From Clostridiales bacterium (GTDB lineage Bacteria; Bacillota; Clostridia; Oscillospirales; Acutalibacteraceae), in the NCBI GenBank assembly GCA_019416455.1, contig DXXG01000017.1:1-36750 (forward strand): a stretch of 36,750 nt of DNA, given 5' to 3'. The position numbers and the translations under genes are program-made. Position 1 is the stretch's first letter. Every line of letters begins with the position of its first letter. The notes under the pieces are model-generated. The model made no database searches. It was not told the DNA's origin and worked only from the letters and a program-made list of their open reading frames with translations. Shown one piece after another: positions 16,004-23,648 of this stretch.

Positions 16004-17344
16004 ATGAAAAAAGTGCTTGCTTTACTTCTGGCCGCCTCTATGGCAGTGGGCATGACCGCTTGCAGCGTGTCCACCACAAATCAGCCCTCCAACAGCACCA
16101 CCAGCGAAAAGACTTCCAGCACTTCCACCGTTTCCGAAACCAGTGAGACCAGCGAAACTTCCACCACTGGTGAGACTGGCCCCGTGGCCAACAAGGATAA
16201 GCCCCTTGTGTGGTTCAACCGCCAGCCTTCCAACAGCTCCACCGGCGAGCTGGACATGAGCGCCCTCAGCTTCAACGACAGCACCTATTATGTGGGCTTC
16301 GACGCCAACCAGGGCGCTGAGCTCCAGGGCACCATGGTTCTGGATTACATCAAGGCCAACATCGATACCATTGACCGCAACGGCGACGGCATCATCGGTT
16401 ACGTTCTGGCTATCGGCGACATCGGCCACAACGACTCCATCGCTCGTACCTGCGGCGTCCGCAAGGCTCTGGACACTGCCGTGGAAGTGGACGGCTCCAT
16501 CAACAGCGAGCCTGTTGGCACCAACGCTGACGGCAAGTCCACCATCGTCAAGGACGGCTCCCTGGAAGTGAACGGCAAGACCTACATCATCCGTGAGCTG
16601 GCTTCTCAGGAAATGAAGAACGCCGCTGGCGCCACTTGGGACGCTGCTACCGCCGGCAACGCTATCGGCACCTGGGCTTCTTCCTTCGGTGATCAGATCG
16701 ACGTGATCGCTTCCAACAACGACGGCATGGGCATGTCCATGTTCAACTCTTGGTCCAAAGCCAACAACGTTCCCACCTTCGGTTACGACGCTAACGCTGA
16801 CGCCGTGGCTGCTATCGCAGAAGGATACGGCGGCACCATCAGCCAGCACGCTGACGTTCAGGCTTACCTGACCCTCCGTGTGCTCCGCAACTCTCTGGAC
16901 GGCGTGGACATCGACACCGGTATCGGCACTGCTGACGATGCAGGCAACGTTCTCAGCGAAGATGTATACTACTATGACGAGGAGCATCGTTCCTACTACG
17001 CTCTGAACGTGGCTGTCACTTCTGAGAACTATGAGGACTTCATGGACTCCACCAAGGTGTTCGAGCCCGTTTCCAAGCAGCTGGATGCTTCTTCCCATCC
17101 CACTAAGAAAGTTTGGCTGAACATCTACAACGCAGCTGATAACTTCCTCAGCGCTACCTATCAGCCCCTGCTCCAGAAGTACGACGATCTGCTGAACCTG
17201 CAAGTTGAGTACATCGGCGGCGACGGCCAGACCGAGGCTAACATCACCAACCGTCTGTCCAACCCCAGCGATTACGACGCTTTCGCAATCAACATGGTTA
17301 AGACCGACAACTCCGCTTCTTACACCGCTCTGCTGAATCAGTAA
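16004..17344 (+). CDS. mglB: Circularly permuted MglB-type galactose/glucose-binding lipoprotein
   Basis: A 446-residue substrate-binding lipoprotein of an Mgl-type ABC transporter. It has a signal with Cys20 (MTAC) and a Ser/Thr-rich linker to about residue 60. Conserved binding motifs then appear in permuted order: WFNRQPS (N72, normally residue 91 of mature MglB), a Ca-loop-like DRNGDG (124-129), GHNDSIAR (H142, D144, R148), TWDAATA (W212), SNND (238-240) and FGYDA (D262). A C-terminal segment, about 368-446, contains NIYNAADNFLS (D379, F381) and YDAFAIN; in ordinary MglB this is the N-terminus. The segment thus ends where the protein's own start resumes. Residues about 351-367 link the old termini. 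The Ca loop lacks the Gln at its last position. AAGGAG precedes the ATG. Confidence 0.9.
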   Translation: MKKVLALLLAASMAVGMTACSVSTTNQPSNSTTSEKTSSTSTVSETSETSETSTTGETGPVANKDKPLVWFNRQPSNSSTGELDMSALSFNDSTYYVGFDANQGAELQGTMVLDYIKANIDTIDRNGDGIIGYVLAIGDIGHNDSIARTCGVRKALDTAVEVDGSINSEPVGTNADGKSTIVKDGSLEVNGKTYIIRELASQEMKNAAGATWDAATAGNAIGTWASSFGDQIDVIASNNDGMGMSMFNSWSKANNVPTFGYDANADAVAAIAEGYGGTISQHADVQAYLTLRVLRNSLDGVDIDTGIGTADDAGNVLSEDVYYYDEEHRSYYALNVAVTSENYEDFMDSTKVFEPVSKQLDASSHPTKKVWLNIYNAADNFLSATYQPLLQKYDDLLNLQVEYIGGDGQTEANITNRLSNPSDYDAFAINMVKTDNSASYTALLNQ

Positions 17345-17400
17345 TGATTTCAAACGGCAGCTTTTAAAATTCCAGTTCGCTAATAACAAGTTATGACGCT

Positions 17401-17468
17401 ATTAGGGAGAAGGAATTCTCCGGTCAGGAGAAAAACCATCCTGTTCGGTAGAACGAATTCTCCCTAAT
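17401..17468 (+). terminator. Intercistronic hairpin between mglB and mglA
   Basis: ATTAGGGAGAA (17401-17411) pairs with TTCTCCCTAAT (17458-17468), followed by a T-rich stretch. A second smaller hairpin (AGGCAG/CTGCCT, 17486-17512) follows. This is probably a partial terminator or mRNA 3'-end stabiliser giving more binding protein than ATPase and permease, as is common in such operons. Confidence 0.65.
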
Positions 17469-17538
17469 TTTATCGTAAAAATCTCAGGCAGCTTCGTTTA
17501 GCGATCCTGCCTACCGGTATGAAACAGGAGTTGCTAAC

Positions 17539-19047
17539 ATGGTAGATACAAAAGACGAGATTGTCCTGTCAATCCGTGGTATGAGCAAGTCTTTTGGTCG
17601 GAACCGTGTGCTTGACCACATCAACTTAGACGTGAAACGCGGCACCGTTATGGGCCTTATGGGTGAAAACGGCGCCGGCAAGTCTACGATGATGAAGTGT
17701 CTCTTCGGCACCTACCAAAAAGACGAGGGTCGAATCTACCTCAATGACAAGGAAATCAATTTCTCCGGACCTAAGGACGCTTTGGAAAACGGCATCGCAA
17801 TGGTCCACCAGGAACTGAACCAGTGCCTGGAGCGCAACGTGATCGATAACCTCTTCCTCGGTCGCTATCCCCTCAATTCCATGGGTATGATCGACGAGAG
17901 CAGTATGAAAAAGAAAGCCTCCGAGCTGTTCCGAAAGCTGGGCATCACCGTCAACCTGACTCAGCCCATGCGGAACATGTCCGTCTCCCAGCGGCAGATG
18001 TGCGAGATCGCCAAAGCCATCTCCTATAATTCCCAGGTCATCGTTCTGGACGAGCCCACCTCCTCCCTGACGGTCCAGGAAGTAGACAAGCTGTTCGAGA
18101 TGATGCGGATGCTCAAAGAACAAGGCATCGCCCTGATCTACATCTCCCACAAGATGGACGAGATCTTCCAGATCTGTGACGAGATCTCCGTTCTCCGGGA
18201 CGGTAAGCTGGTCATGACGAAACCCACCCAAGATACCAGCATGAACGAGCTGATCAGCGCCATGGTGGGACGTTCCCTGGAAAGCCGATTCCCCCCTGTG
18301 GACAACGTGCCTGGAGACACCATTTTGTCGGTGCAGCACCTTTCCACCAAGTACGCCCCCCATTTGCAGGATGTCACCTTCGACGTGAAAGAGGGCGAGA
18401 TCTTCGGACTGTACGGTCTGGTTGGCGCCGGACGTACAGAACTGCTGGAAACCATCTTCGGTGTGCGGACCCGTGCCGCGGGCCGGGTATACTTCCGAGG
18501 AAAGCTGATGAACTTCAACACGCCCAAGGAAGCTATCAACCACGGTTTTGCCATGATTACCGAGGAACGAAAGGCCAACGGTCTATTCCTGAAGTGTGAC
18601 CTCACCTTCAATACGACCATCGCTAACCTGAACCAATATAAATCGGGCATAGCGCTGTCCACTCCCAAAATGGTGAAAGCCACCAACAAGGAGATCAAGG
18701 TGATGCACACCAAGTGTATGGGACCTGACGATATGATCTCCAGCCTTTCCGGCGGCAACCAGCAGAAGGTCATCTTCGGCAAGTGGCTGGAACGTGATCC
18801 CCAGCTGTTTATGATGGACGAGCCCACCAGAGGCATCGACGTGGGCGCTAAGTATGAGATTTACGAACTGATTATCAATATGGCCAAGCAGGGCAAGACC
18901 ATTATCGTGGTCTCCTCCGAAATGCCTGAGATCCTTGGTATCACAAACCGCATCGGAGTCATGTCCAACGGGTATCTCTCCGGCATCGTGAACACCAAGG
19001 AAACAAATCAGGAAGAGCTTTTGAGACTCAGTGCTAAATACTTATAA
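17539..19047 (+). CDS. mglA: Mgl-type sugar ABC transporter, double ATP-binding protein
   Basis: A 502-residue cytoplasmic ATPase with two fused ABC domains, the normal architecture for MglA/RbsA/XylG. Domain 1 has Walker A GENGAGKST (42-50), signature MSVSQRQM and Walker B VIVLDEPT. Domain 2 has the degenerate P-loop GLVGAGRTE typical of the family, signature LSGGNQQKV and Walker B FMMDEPTRGID. It energises import of galactose, glucose or a related sugar through the permease encoded 14 bases downstream. CAGGAG lies upstream of the ATG. The coding sequence itself looks ordinary, in contrast to both partner proteins. Confidence 0.93.
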   Translation: MVDTKDEIVLSIRGMSKSFGRNRVLDHINLDVKRGTVMGLMGENGAGKSTMMKCLFGTYQKDEGRIYLNDKEINFSGPKDALENGIAMVHQELNQCLERNVIDNLFLGRYPLNSMGMIDESSMKKKASELFRKLGITVNLTQPMRNMSVSQRQMCEIAKAISYNSQVIVLDEPTSSLTVQEVDKLFEMMRMLKEQGIALIYISHKMDEIFQICDEISVLRDGKLVMTKPTQDTSMNELISAMVGRSLESRFPPVDNVPGDTILSVQHLSTKYAPHLQDVTFDVKEGEIFGLYGLVGAGRTELLETIFGVRTRAAGRVYFRGKLMNFNTPKEAINHGFAMITEERKANGLFLKCDLTFNTTIANLNQYKSGIALSTPKMVKATNKEIKVMHTKCMGPDDMISSLSGGNQQKVIFGKWLERDPQLFMMDEPTRGIDVGAKYEIYELIINMAKQGKTIIVVSSEMPEILGITNRIGVMSNGYLSGIVNTKETNQEELLRLSAKYL

Positions 19048-19061
19048 CGGGAGGAATTGCT

Positions 19062-20717
19062 ATGGCATCGGTCAAGACAAACGTTCTTACGACTGAGCAG
19101 GAAATGGAACTCCGCCAGTCAATCGATGAGTACGTTGGAAGTATTCAGAAAAAAATCGACGCTTTACGGGTAGATGGCACCGATAAAGTCATCAAGATCC
19201 AGAGTGATCTGGACAGCCTGAAGCGGGACCGCATTTATACTCAGGAAGAGAAAAACCGGATCGCCGCTCAGAAAAAAGTGGAGCTGAAAAAAGCTAAGGA
19301 AGTGGAAGCGAAAAATAAAGCCGAAATTTCCAAGCTGATCGGCGACGCGGAAGCCTACCTCAATACCCACTTCAACAAAGAGTATTATCAAGTGGTGGTG
19401 GAAAGCTGTAAGCAGGAAAAAGTCCTGGCTCAGGAAAAATACCGGGCCACTGTGGCACAGTTGAAACAGGAGCATGCCCAGACTCTTTCCAAGCTCAGCG
19501 ATCCCCACGAGATCAAAGACGAGAAGTACGTTCATAAAAACCGGCTGTTCGACGCCAAAATGCAGCTGGCCAAAGACATTCAGGCCCTTAAGGACCGCCG
19601 TCACGCGGCTTTTGACCATCGCTATCATCTGATCGACTTGCTCCGCATGTCCAAGTTCACCTTCGCGGAGTCCATGATCCAGAGGATGGAGAATTACCGC
19701 TACACCTTCAACCGCCGTGACTTCCTGCTGAGAAACGGTCTGTACCTGGCAATCCTGGTGATCTTCGTAGCACTGTGCATCATCACCCCCATTGTCAAGG
19801 ACGTTCCTCTGCTTACGGTGAACAACGTGCTGAACATTCTTCAGCAGGCTTCTCCCAGAATGTTCCTGGCATTGGGTGTTGCCGGATTGATCCTGCTTGC
19901 AGGTACTGACTTGTCCATCGGCCGAATGGTGGGCATGGGCATGACCGTGGCAACGATCATCATGCACCAGGGCCCCAACACAGGCTCCGTTTTCGGCCTG
20001 ATCTTCGACTTCTCCGGGATGCCTCTTCCCCTTCGTATCATCTTCGCTCTGGTCATCTGCATCATCCTGTGCACCATCTTTACTACCATCGCAGGTTTCT
20101 TTACGGCGAAGTTCAAGATGCACCCCTTCATTTCCACCATGGCTAACATGCTGGTGATCTTCGGTTTGGTCACGTATTCCACCAAGGGCGTTTCCTTCGG
20201 TGCTATCGATCCCAGCATCCCCAGCATGATCATCCCCCGGCTCGGCACCTTCCCCACCATCATCCTTTGGGCTGTTGCCGCGGTCGTGGTGGTATGGTTC
20301 ATCTGGAACAAGACCACCTTCGGTAAGAACCTGTACGCTGTGGGCGGCAACGCTGAAGCTGCTGCCGTGTCCGGTATCTCCGTGTTCCGCGTTACTGTGG
20401 GCGCCTTCATCCTGGCCGGTATCCTCTACGGTTTCGGTTCTTGGCTGGAATGCATCCGCATGGTCGGTTCCGGTTCCGCCGCTTACGGCCAAGGTTGGGA
20501 AATGGACGCCATCGCCGCTTGCGTGGTGGGCGGTATCTCCTTCACCGGCGGTATCGGCAAGATCTCCGGCGTGGTGACTGGTGTGTTCATCTTCACCGCT
20601 CTCACCTATTCACTGACTACTCTGGGCATTGACACCAACTTGCAGTTCGTGTTCTCCGGCATCATCATTCTGGTAGCCGTTATGCTGGACTGCTTGAAGT
20701 ACGTCCAGAAGAAGTAA
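19062..20717 (+). CDS. mglC: Mgl-type sugar ABC permease with long N-terminal coiled-coil extension
   Basis: A 551-residue permease. Residues about 224-551 are an ordinary MglC/RbsC-type membrane domain: first helix at about 225-244, GVAGLILLAGTDLSIGRMVGMG, NLYAVGGNAEAAAVSGI and a C-terminal FSGIIILVAVMLDC helix. Residues 1-220 are extra: highly charged, Lys/Glu/Gln-rich, with heptad-like spacing around 60-145 and 160-212 and no membrane segment or signal, so they should be cytoplasmic. E. coli MglC (about 336 residues) has nothing like it. The extension may contact the ATPase, the membrane or a regulator; its function is unknown. GGGAGGA precedes the ATG. Last gene of the operon, followed by a strong terminator. 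Confidence 0.9.
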   Translation: MASVKTNVLTTEQEMELRQSIDEYVGSIQKKIDALRVDGTDKVIKIQSDLDSLKRDRIYTQEEKNRIAAQKKVELKKAKEVEAKNKAEISKLIGDAEAYLNTHFNKEYYQVVVESCKQEKVLAQEKYRATVAQLKQEHAQTLSKLSDPHEIKDEKYVHKNRLFDAKMQLAKDIQALKDRRHAAFDHRYHLIDLLRMSKFTFAESMIQRMENYRYTFNRRDFLLRNGLYLAILVIFVALCIITPIVKDVPLLTVNNVLNILQQASPRMFLALGVAGLILLAGTDLSIGRMVGMGMTVATIIMHQGPNTGSVFGLIFDFSGMPLPLRIIFALVICIILCTIFTTIAGFFTAKFKMHPFISTMANMLVIFGLVTYSTKGVSFGAIDPSIPSMIIPRLGTFPTIILWAVAAVVVVWFIWNKTTFGKNLYAVGGNAEAAAVSGISVFRVTVGAFILAGILYGFGSWLECIRMVGSGSAAYGQGWEMDAIAACVVGGISFTGGIGKISGVVTGVFIFTALTYSLTTLGIDTNLQFVFSGIIILVAVMLDCLKYVQKK

Positions 20718-20764
20718 TTCTTCCCTTTACTTTAGAGTACACCTTAGGCAAGCAATGATATACA

Positions 20765-20826
20765 GCTCCCCGCAGTACCATTCCTCCTCCTGAACCTGGG
20801 TACTGCGGGGAGCCCCTTTTTTATGT
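20765..20826 (+). terminator. Strong terminator after mglC
   Basis: A perfect 15-bp stem (GCTCCCCGCAGTACC at 20765-20779 with 20799-20813), followed by CCC and a run of T. Confidence 0.95.
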
Positions 20827-20862
20827 TCAAAACACAAAGGCTTTCTCTTCCCCCTAGAAATT

Positions 20863-20961
20863 AGGTTCTATTTTATCTTAATCAGGTTCTTGATTTTCCT
20901 GGAACCGCCGCCTATAATAGGCCACGAATGGACAAAGTCGGCCAATAAGATAGGTCGGCCA
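20863..20961 (+). promoter_or_regulatory. Promoter with 21-bp-spaced direct repeats before the GH106-like gene
   Basis: TTGATT (20890-20895), 17 bases, TATAAT (20913-20918) is a near-consensus core promoter. AGGTTCT occurs at 20863-20869 and again at 20884-20890, 21 bases apart and touching the -35, the layout of an AraC-type activator site. In the leader GTCGGCCA is repeated at 20937-20944 and 20954-20961. The promoter lies inside what would otherwise be an N-terminal extension of the next gene, which argues for the downstream start. Confidence 0.7.
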
Positions 20962-20988
20962 GTGAAAGGTCCAAACAGGAGGATTTGT

Positions 20989-23538
20989 ATGAATCAACGG
21001 TTGGAACAAGTACTTTCCGGCCACCCCGGCAATCACCTGATGCCCTTCTTCTGGCAGCAGGGAGCCAGTGAGGAAACCTTGCGTGACTATATGGAACAGA
21101 TGGATCGCAGCGGAATTGGTGCGGTCTGTGTGGAGTCCCGCCCTCACCCTGATTTCGCTGGGCCCCGCTGGTGGCACGATATGGACATCATCATGGAAGA
21201 AGCCCGGCGTCGGAACATGCTGGTCTGGGTTTTAGACGATTCCCACTTCCCCACGGGATACGCCAACGGCGCGGTGAAGAACGCCCCGGACCACCTGAAG
21301 CGCTGGGCGCTCAAAGAACGGCAAATCCGTTTCCACGGTCCCACCACAGGATGCAAGTTTGCCATTGCAACACGTCTGGGATATGATTTCACCGATAAAG
21401 GTGGTTACCAGTTTGGCGACTACCACCGAGAAGAACTGGTGGCAGTCATTGCCGCAAAAGTGTCAGAAAATGACCACGGTGAACTCTCCCTGACAGACGT
21501 CCAGGACCTGACTTCTCTGGTAAACGAAGCAGGCTGGCTGTACCATGATTTCCCAGAGGGCGATTTCCGCCTGTTCATTTACACCAAAAAGCTTGGGACT
21601 GCCGCTGCCCAGAACGATTCCATTTCCTTTTTGGAAAAGGATTCTGTGCGGCTGCTGATCGACGCCGTGTATGAGCCTCATTTTCAGCACTACGGAGCGG
21701 ATTTTGGAAAGACCTTTGCCGGTTTCTTCTCCGACGAGCCCGGATTCTACAATACCACCGGCAGCCCCTATGAAATGGGCCGCATCGGCACAGACATGCC
21801 CCTTCCTTGGACGGATGACGTAGCGAAACAGCTTTCCGGCCGTTTGGAAAACGGGATGTGCGCTCTGCCTGGTCTGTACCACAAACTAGGAGGACAGGAA
21901 CGGGAGACCCGGTACGTTTACATGGATATCATCACCAGAAAGTACCAGGAAAACTTCTCCGACCAGCTTGGCCAGTGGTGCGAGGATCACGGGGTAGAAT
22001 ATATCGGCCATGTGTTAGAGGACGGACATTACAACCGAAATCTGGGCGCTGGTACTGGACACTTTTTCCGCGCTCTTCATGGGCAACATATGGGCGGCAT
22101 CGATGTGGTGCTCAATGGATTGCTGCCTGATTGGGACGAAAACGCCTTTTACCACTATGAGTTGCCTATGCTGGCAGCGTCGGTTGCCCGCCAAAACGTG
22201 AAAATGGGCGGACGGGCCATGTGTGAAATATTCGGCGCCTTCGGATGGTCGGAAGGCTTGACACTGATGAAGTGGATGGCGGACTACATGATGGTCCACG
22301 GGATCAACTATTTTGTGCCCCATGCTTTCTCCTGCAAGGCCTTTCCTGACATGGATAACCCGCCCCATTTCTACGCAAACGGACACGATCCTCAATTCAG
22401 TTACATGGAAGTGCTGTTCCGGTATATGAATCGCGTTTGCCATCTGTTGGATGGAGGCCGGGCTTTGGTGGATGTGGCAGTGCTCTTCCCCGCCGAGGCG
22501 GATTGGATCGGCACATCCGCTGGTATGGGACGGGTTGCGAAACTGTGCATCCAGCACCAGATCCCCTACGACATCCTGTGTATCGATACTCTGGAAACTG
22601 CGGACATAAAAGACGGCGCTATCTGTGTCGGGTCTGCAGCATACAAAACCCTGGTGGTGGACCAAGTGGAGTTCTTGCCTGACGAGGGTTTGGAATTGCT
22701 TCGCCGTTTACAACAGCAAGGGGCAAATATTATCTTTGTGGACCGGGCGCCTGTGGGAATCCATGGCGCAGAAGCCCCGGAGATCCCGCTGATCCAGAGC
22801 GGTGAGCTTTTGTCTCAGCTGGAGCAGTATCGCCAGTGCGTCACAGCCGCGCCTGAAAAATGGCTCCGTTTTTACCCCTATGAGCAAGACAAGCTCACCA
22901 TCTATTACTTCCTCAATTCCTCTATGACCGAGCGTGTGAACACCAAAGTCACACTGCCTTTGAGGACAAAGAGCCTGGTGGGGTACGACGCTTTGAACCA
23001 GCAGCTGTTTACTCCTGAGAGAGACGAGGTTGGAAATATAGCGCTGAAACTGGATGTCGGGGAATCCGTCCTGTTCTTGGCGGGCGACAAGGATGACCTG
23101 CCGGAAGTGAAAGAATCTGTCCAGAAAGACATGGAAGCGATCCCCTTCCAAGGAACCTTTGCTGTCTCCGTGGCAGACCATACCCACATGGACCAATTCG
23201 AACCGCTAACTACCATGGAAAAACTGGAAGACGTGGCTTTGCTGAAACCTGGATTTGGCGGGAAGATCCGCTATGAGACCACCTTCCAAGGAAAGTGCCA
23301 GGAGATCTCTCTTGGCCGGTGTTACGACGGTGTGGAGGTGTTCGTCAACGGAGTATCCGCAGGCACACGCATTTCCTACCCCTATCGTTTCAACGTCCAG
23401 GAACTGACGACCGATGGGACCAACACCTTGAAAATAGAGACTGGAACAACGCTGACCAATGTGGTCCCCGATGCCATGTCCCAGGAACGTCCCGTACCGC
23501 CCCAAGGTATTTTCGGGCCAGTTCAGCTCTTTCGGTAA
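20989..23538 (+). CDS. Putative glycoside hydrolase, GH106-like (alpha-L-rhamnosidase-like)
   Basis: A large 849-residue enzyme that I place near GH106 alpha-L-rhamnosidases by pattern, not by a firm match. The N-terminal part resembles a TIM barrel: WWHDMDIIMEEARRRNM, WVLDDSHFPTGYANG, FFSDEPGF with D249-E250, and CEIFGAFGWSEG with E413, followed by ADYMMVHGINYFVPHAFS. The acidic residues E250 and E413 are candidate catalytic groups. The last 100 or so residues form a jelly-roll domain (GVEVFVNGVSAGTRISYPYRF). There is no signal peptide, so it is probably cytoplasmic. The ATG at 20989 follows AGGAGG. It stands alone between strong terminators and converges on the GH78 gene. Confidence 0.6.
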   Translation: MNQRLEQVLSGHPGNHLMPFFWQQGASEETLRDYMEQMDRSGIGAVCVESRPHPDFAGPRWWHDMDIIMEEARRRNMLVWVLDDSHFPTGYANGAVKNAPDHLKRWALKERQIRFHGPTTGCKFAIATRLGYDFTDKGGYQFGDYHREELVAVIAAKVSENDHGELSLTDVQDLTSLVNEAGWLYHDFPEGDFRLFIYTKKLGTAAAQNDSISFLEKDSVRLLIDAVYEPHFQHYGADFGKTFAGFFSDEPGFYNTTGSPYEMGRIGTDMPLPWTDDVAKQLSGRLENGMCALPGLYHKLGGQERETRYVYMDIITRKYQENFSDQLGQWCEDHGVEYIGHVLEDGHYNRNLGAGTGHFFRALHGQHMGGIDVVLNGLLPDWDENAFYHYELPMLAASVARQNVKMGGRAMCEIFGAFGWSEGLTLMKWMADYMMVHGINYFVPHAFSCKAFPDMDNPPHFYANGHDPQFSYMEVLFRYMNRVCHLLDGGRALVDVAVLFPAEADWIGTSAGMGRVAKLCIQHQIPYDILCIDTLETADIKDGAICVGSAAYKTLVVDQVEFLPDEGLELLRRLQQQGANIIFVDRAPVGIHGAEAPEIPLIQSGELLSQLEQYRQCVTAAPEKWLRFYPYEQDKLTIYYFLNSSMTERVNTKVTLPLRTKSLVGYDALNQQLFTPERDEVGNIALKLDVGESVLFLAGDKDDLPEVKESVQKDMEAIPFQGTFAVSVADHTHMDQFEPLTTMEKLEDVALLKPGFGGKIRYETTFQGKCQEISLGRCYDGVEVFVNGVSAGTRISYPYRFNVQELTTDGTNTLKIETGTTLTNVVPDAMSQERPVPPQGIFGPVQLFR

Positions 23539-23580
23539 CCCAGAGATCCCTTTTCTAACTTAATAAAGGACAAAACCGCA

Positions 23581-23619
23581 AAAAGCGGGTACCCTGTTTC
23601 GTAAAGGGTACCCGCTTTT
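23581..23619. terminator. Bidirectional terminator between convergent glycosidase genes
   Basis: A 14-bp perfect stem (AAAAGCGGGTACCC / GGGTACCCGCTTTT) with an 11-base loop lies between the two convergent stop codons and carries A and T runs on both sides. Confidence 0.93.
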
Positions 23620-23648
23620 CTGTTTTATTCTAGGGAAGTCTTATCCAT

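Noticed and set aside
16004..17344. A truncated or frameshifted mglB as the explanation for the odd motif order
   Set aside because: All binding-site motifs are present once, in a single uninterrupted frame with its own signal peptide and stop codon, so rotation fits better than loss.
20890..20988. N-terminal extension of the GH106-like protein
   Set aside because: A near-consensus promoter and repeat elements lie within it, and the AGGAGG site supports a start at 20989.
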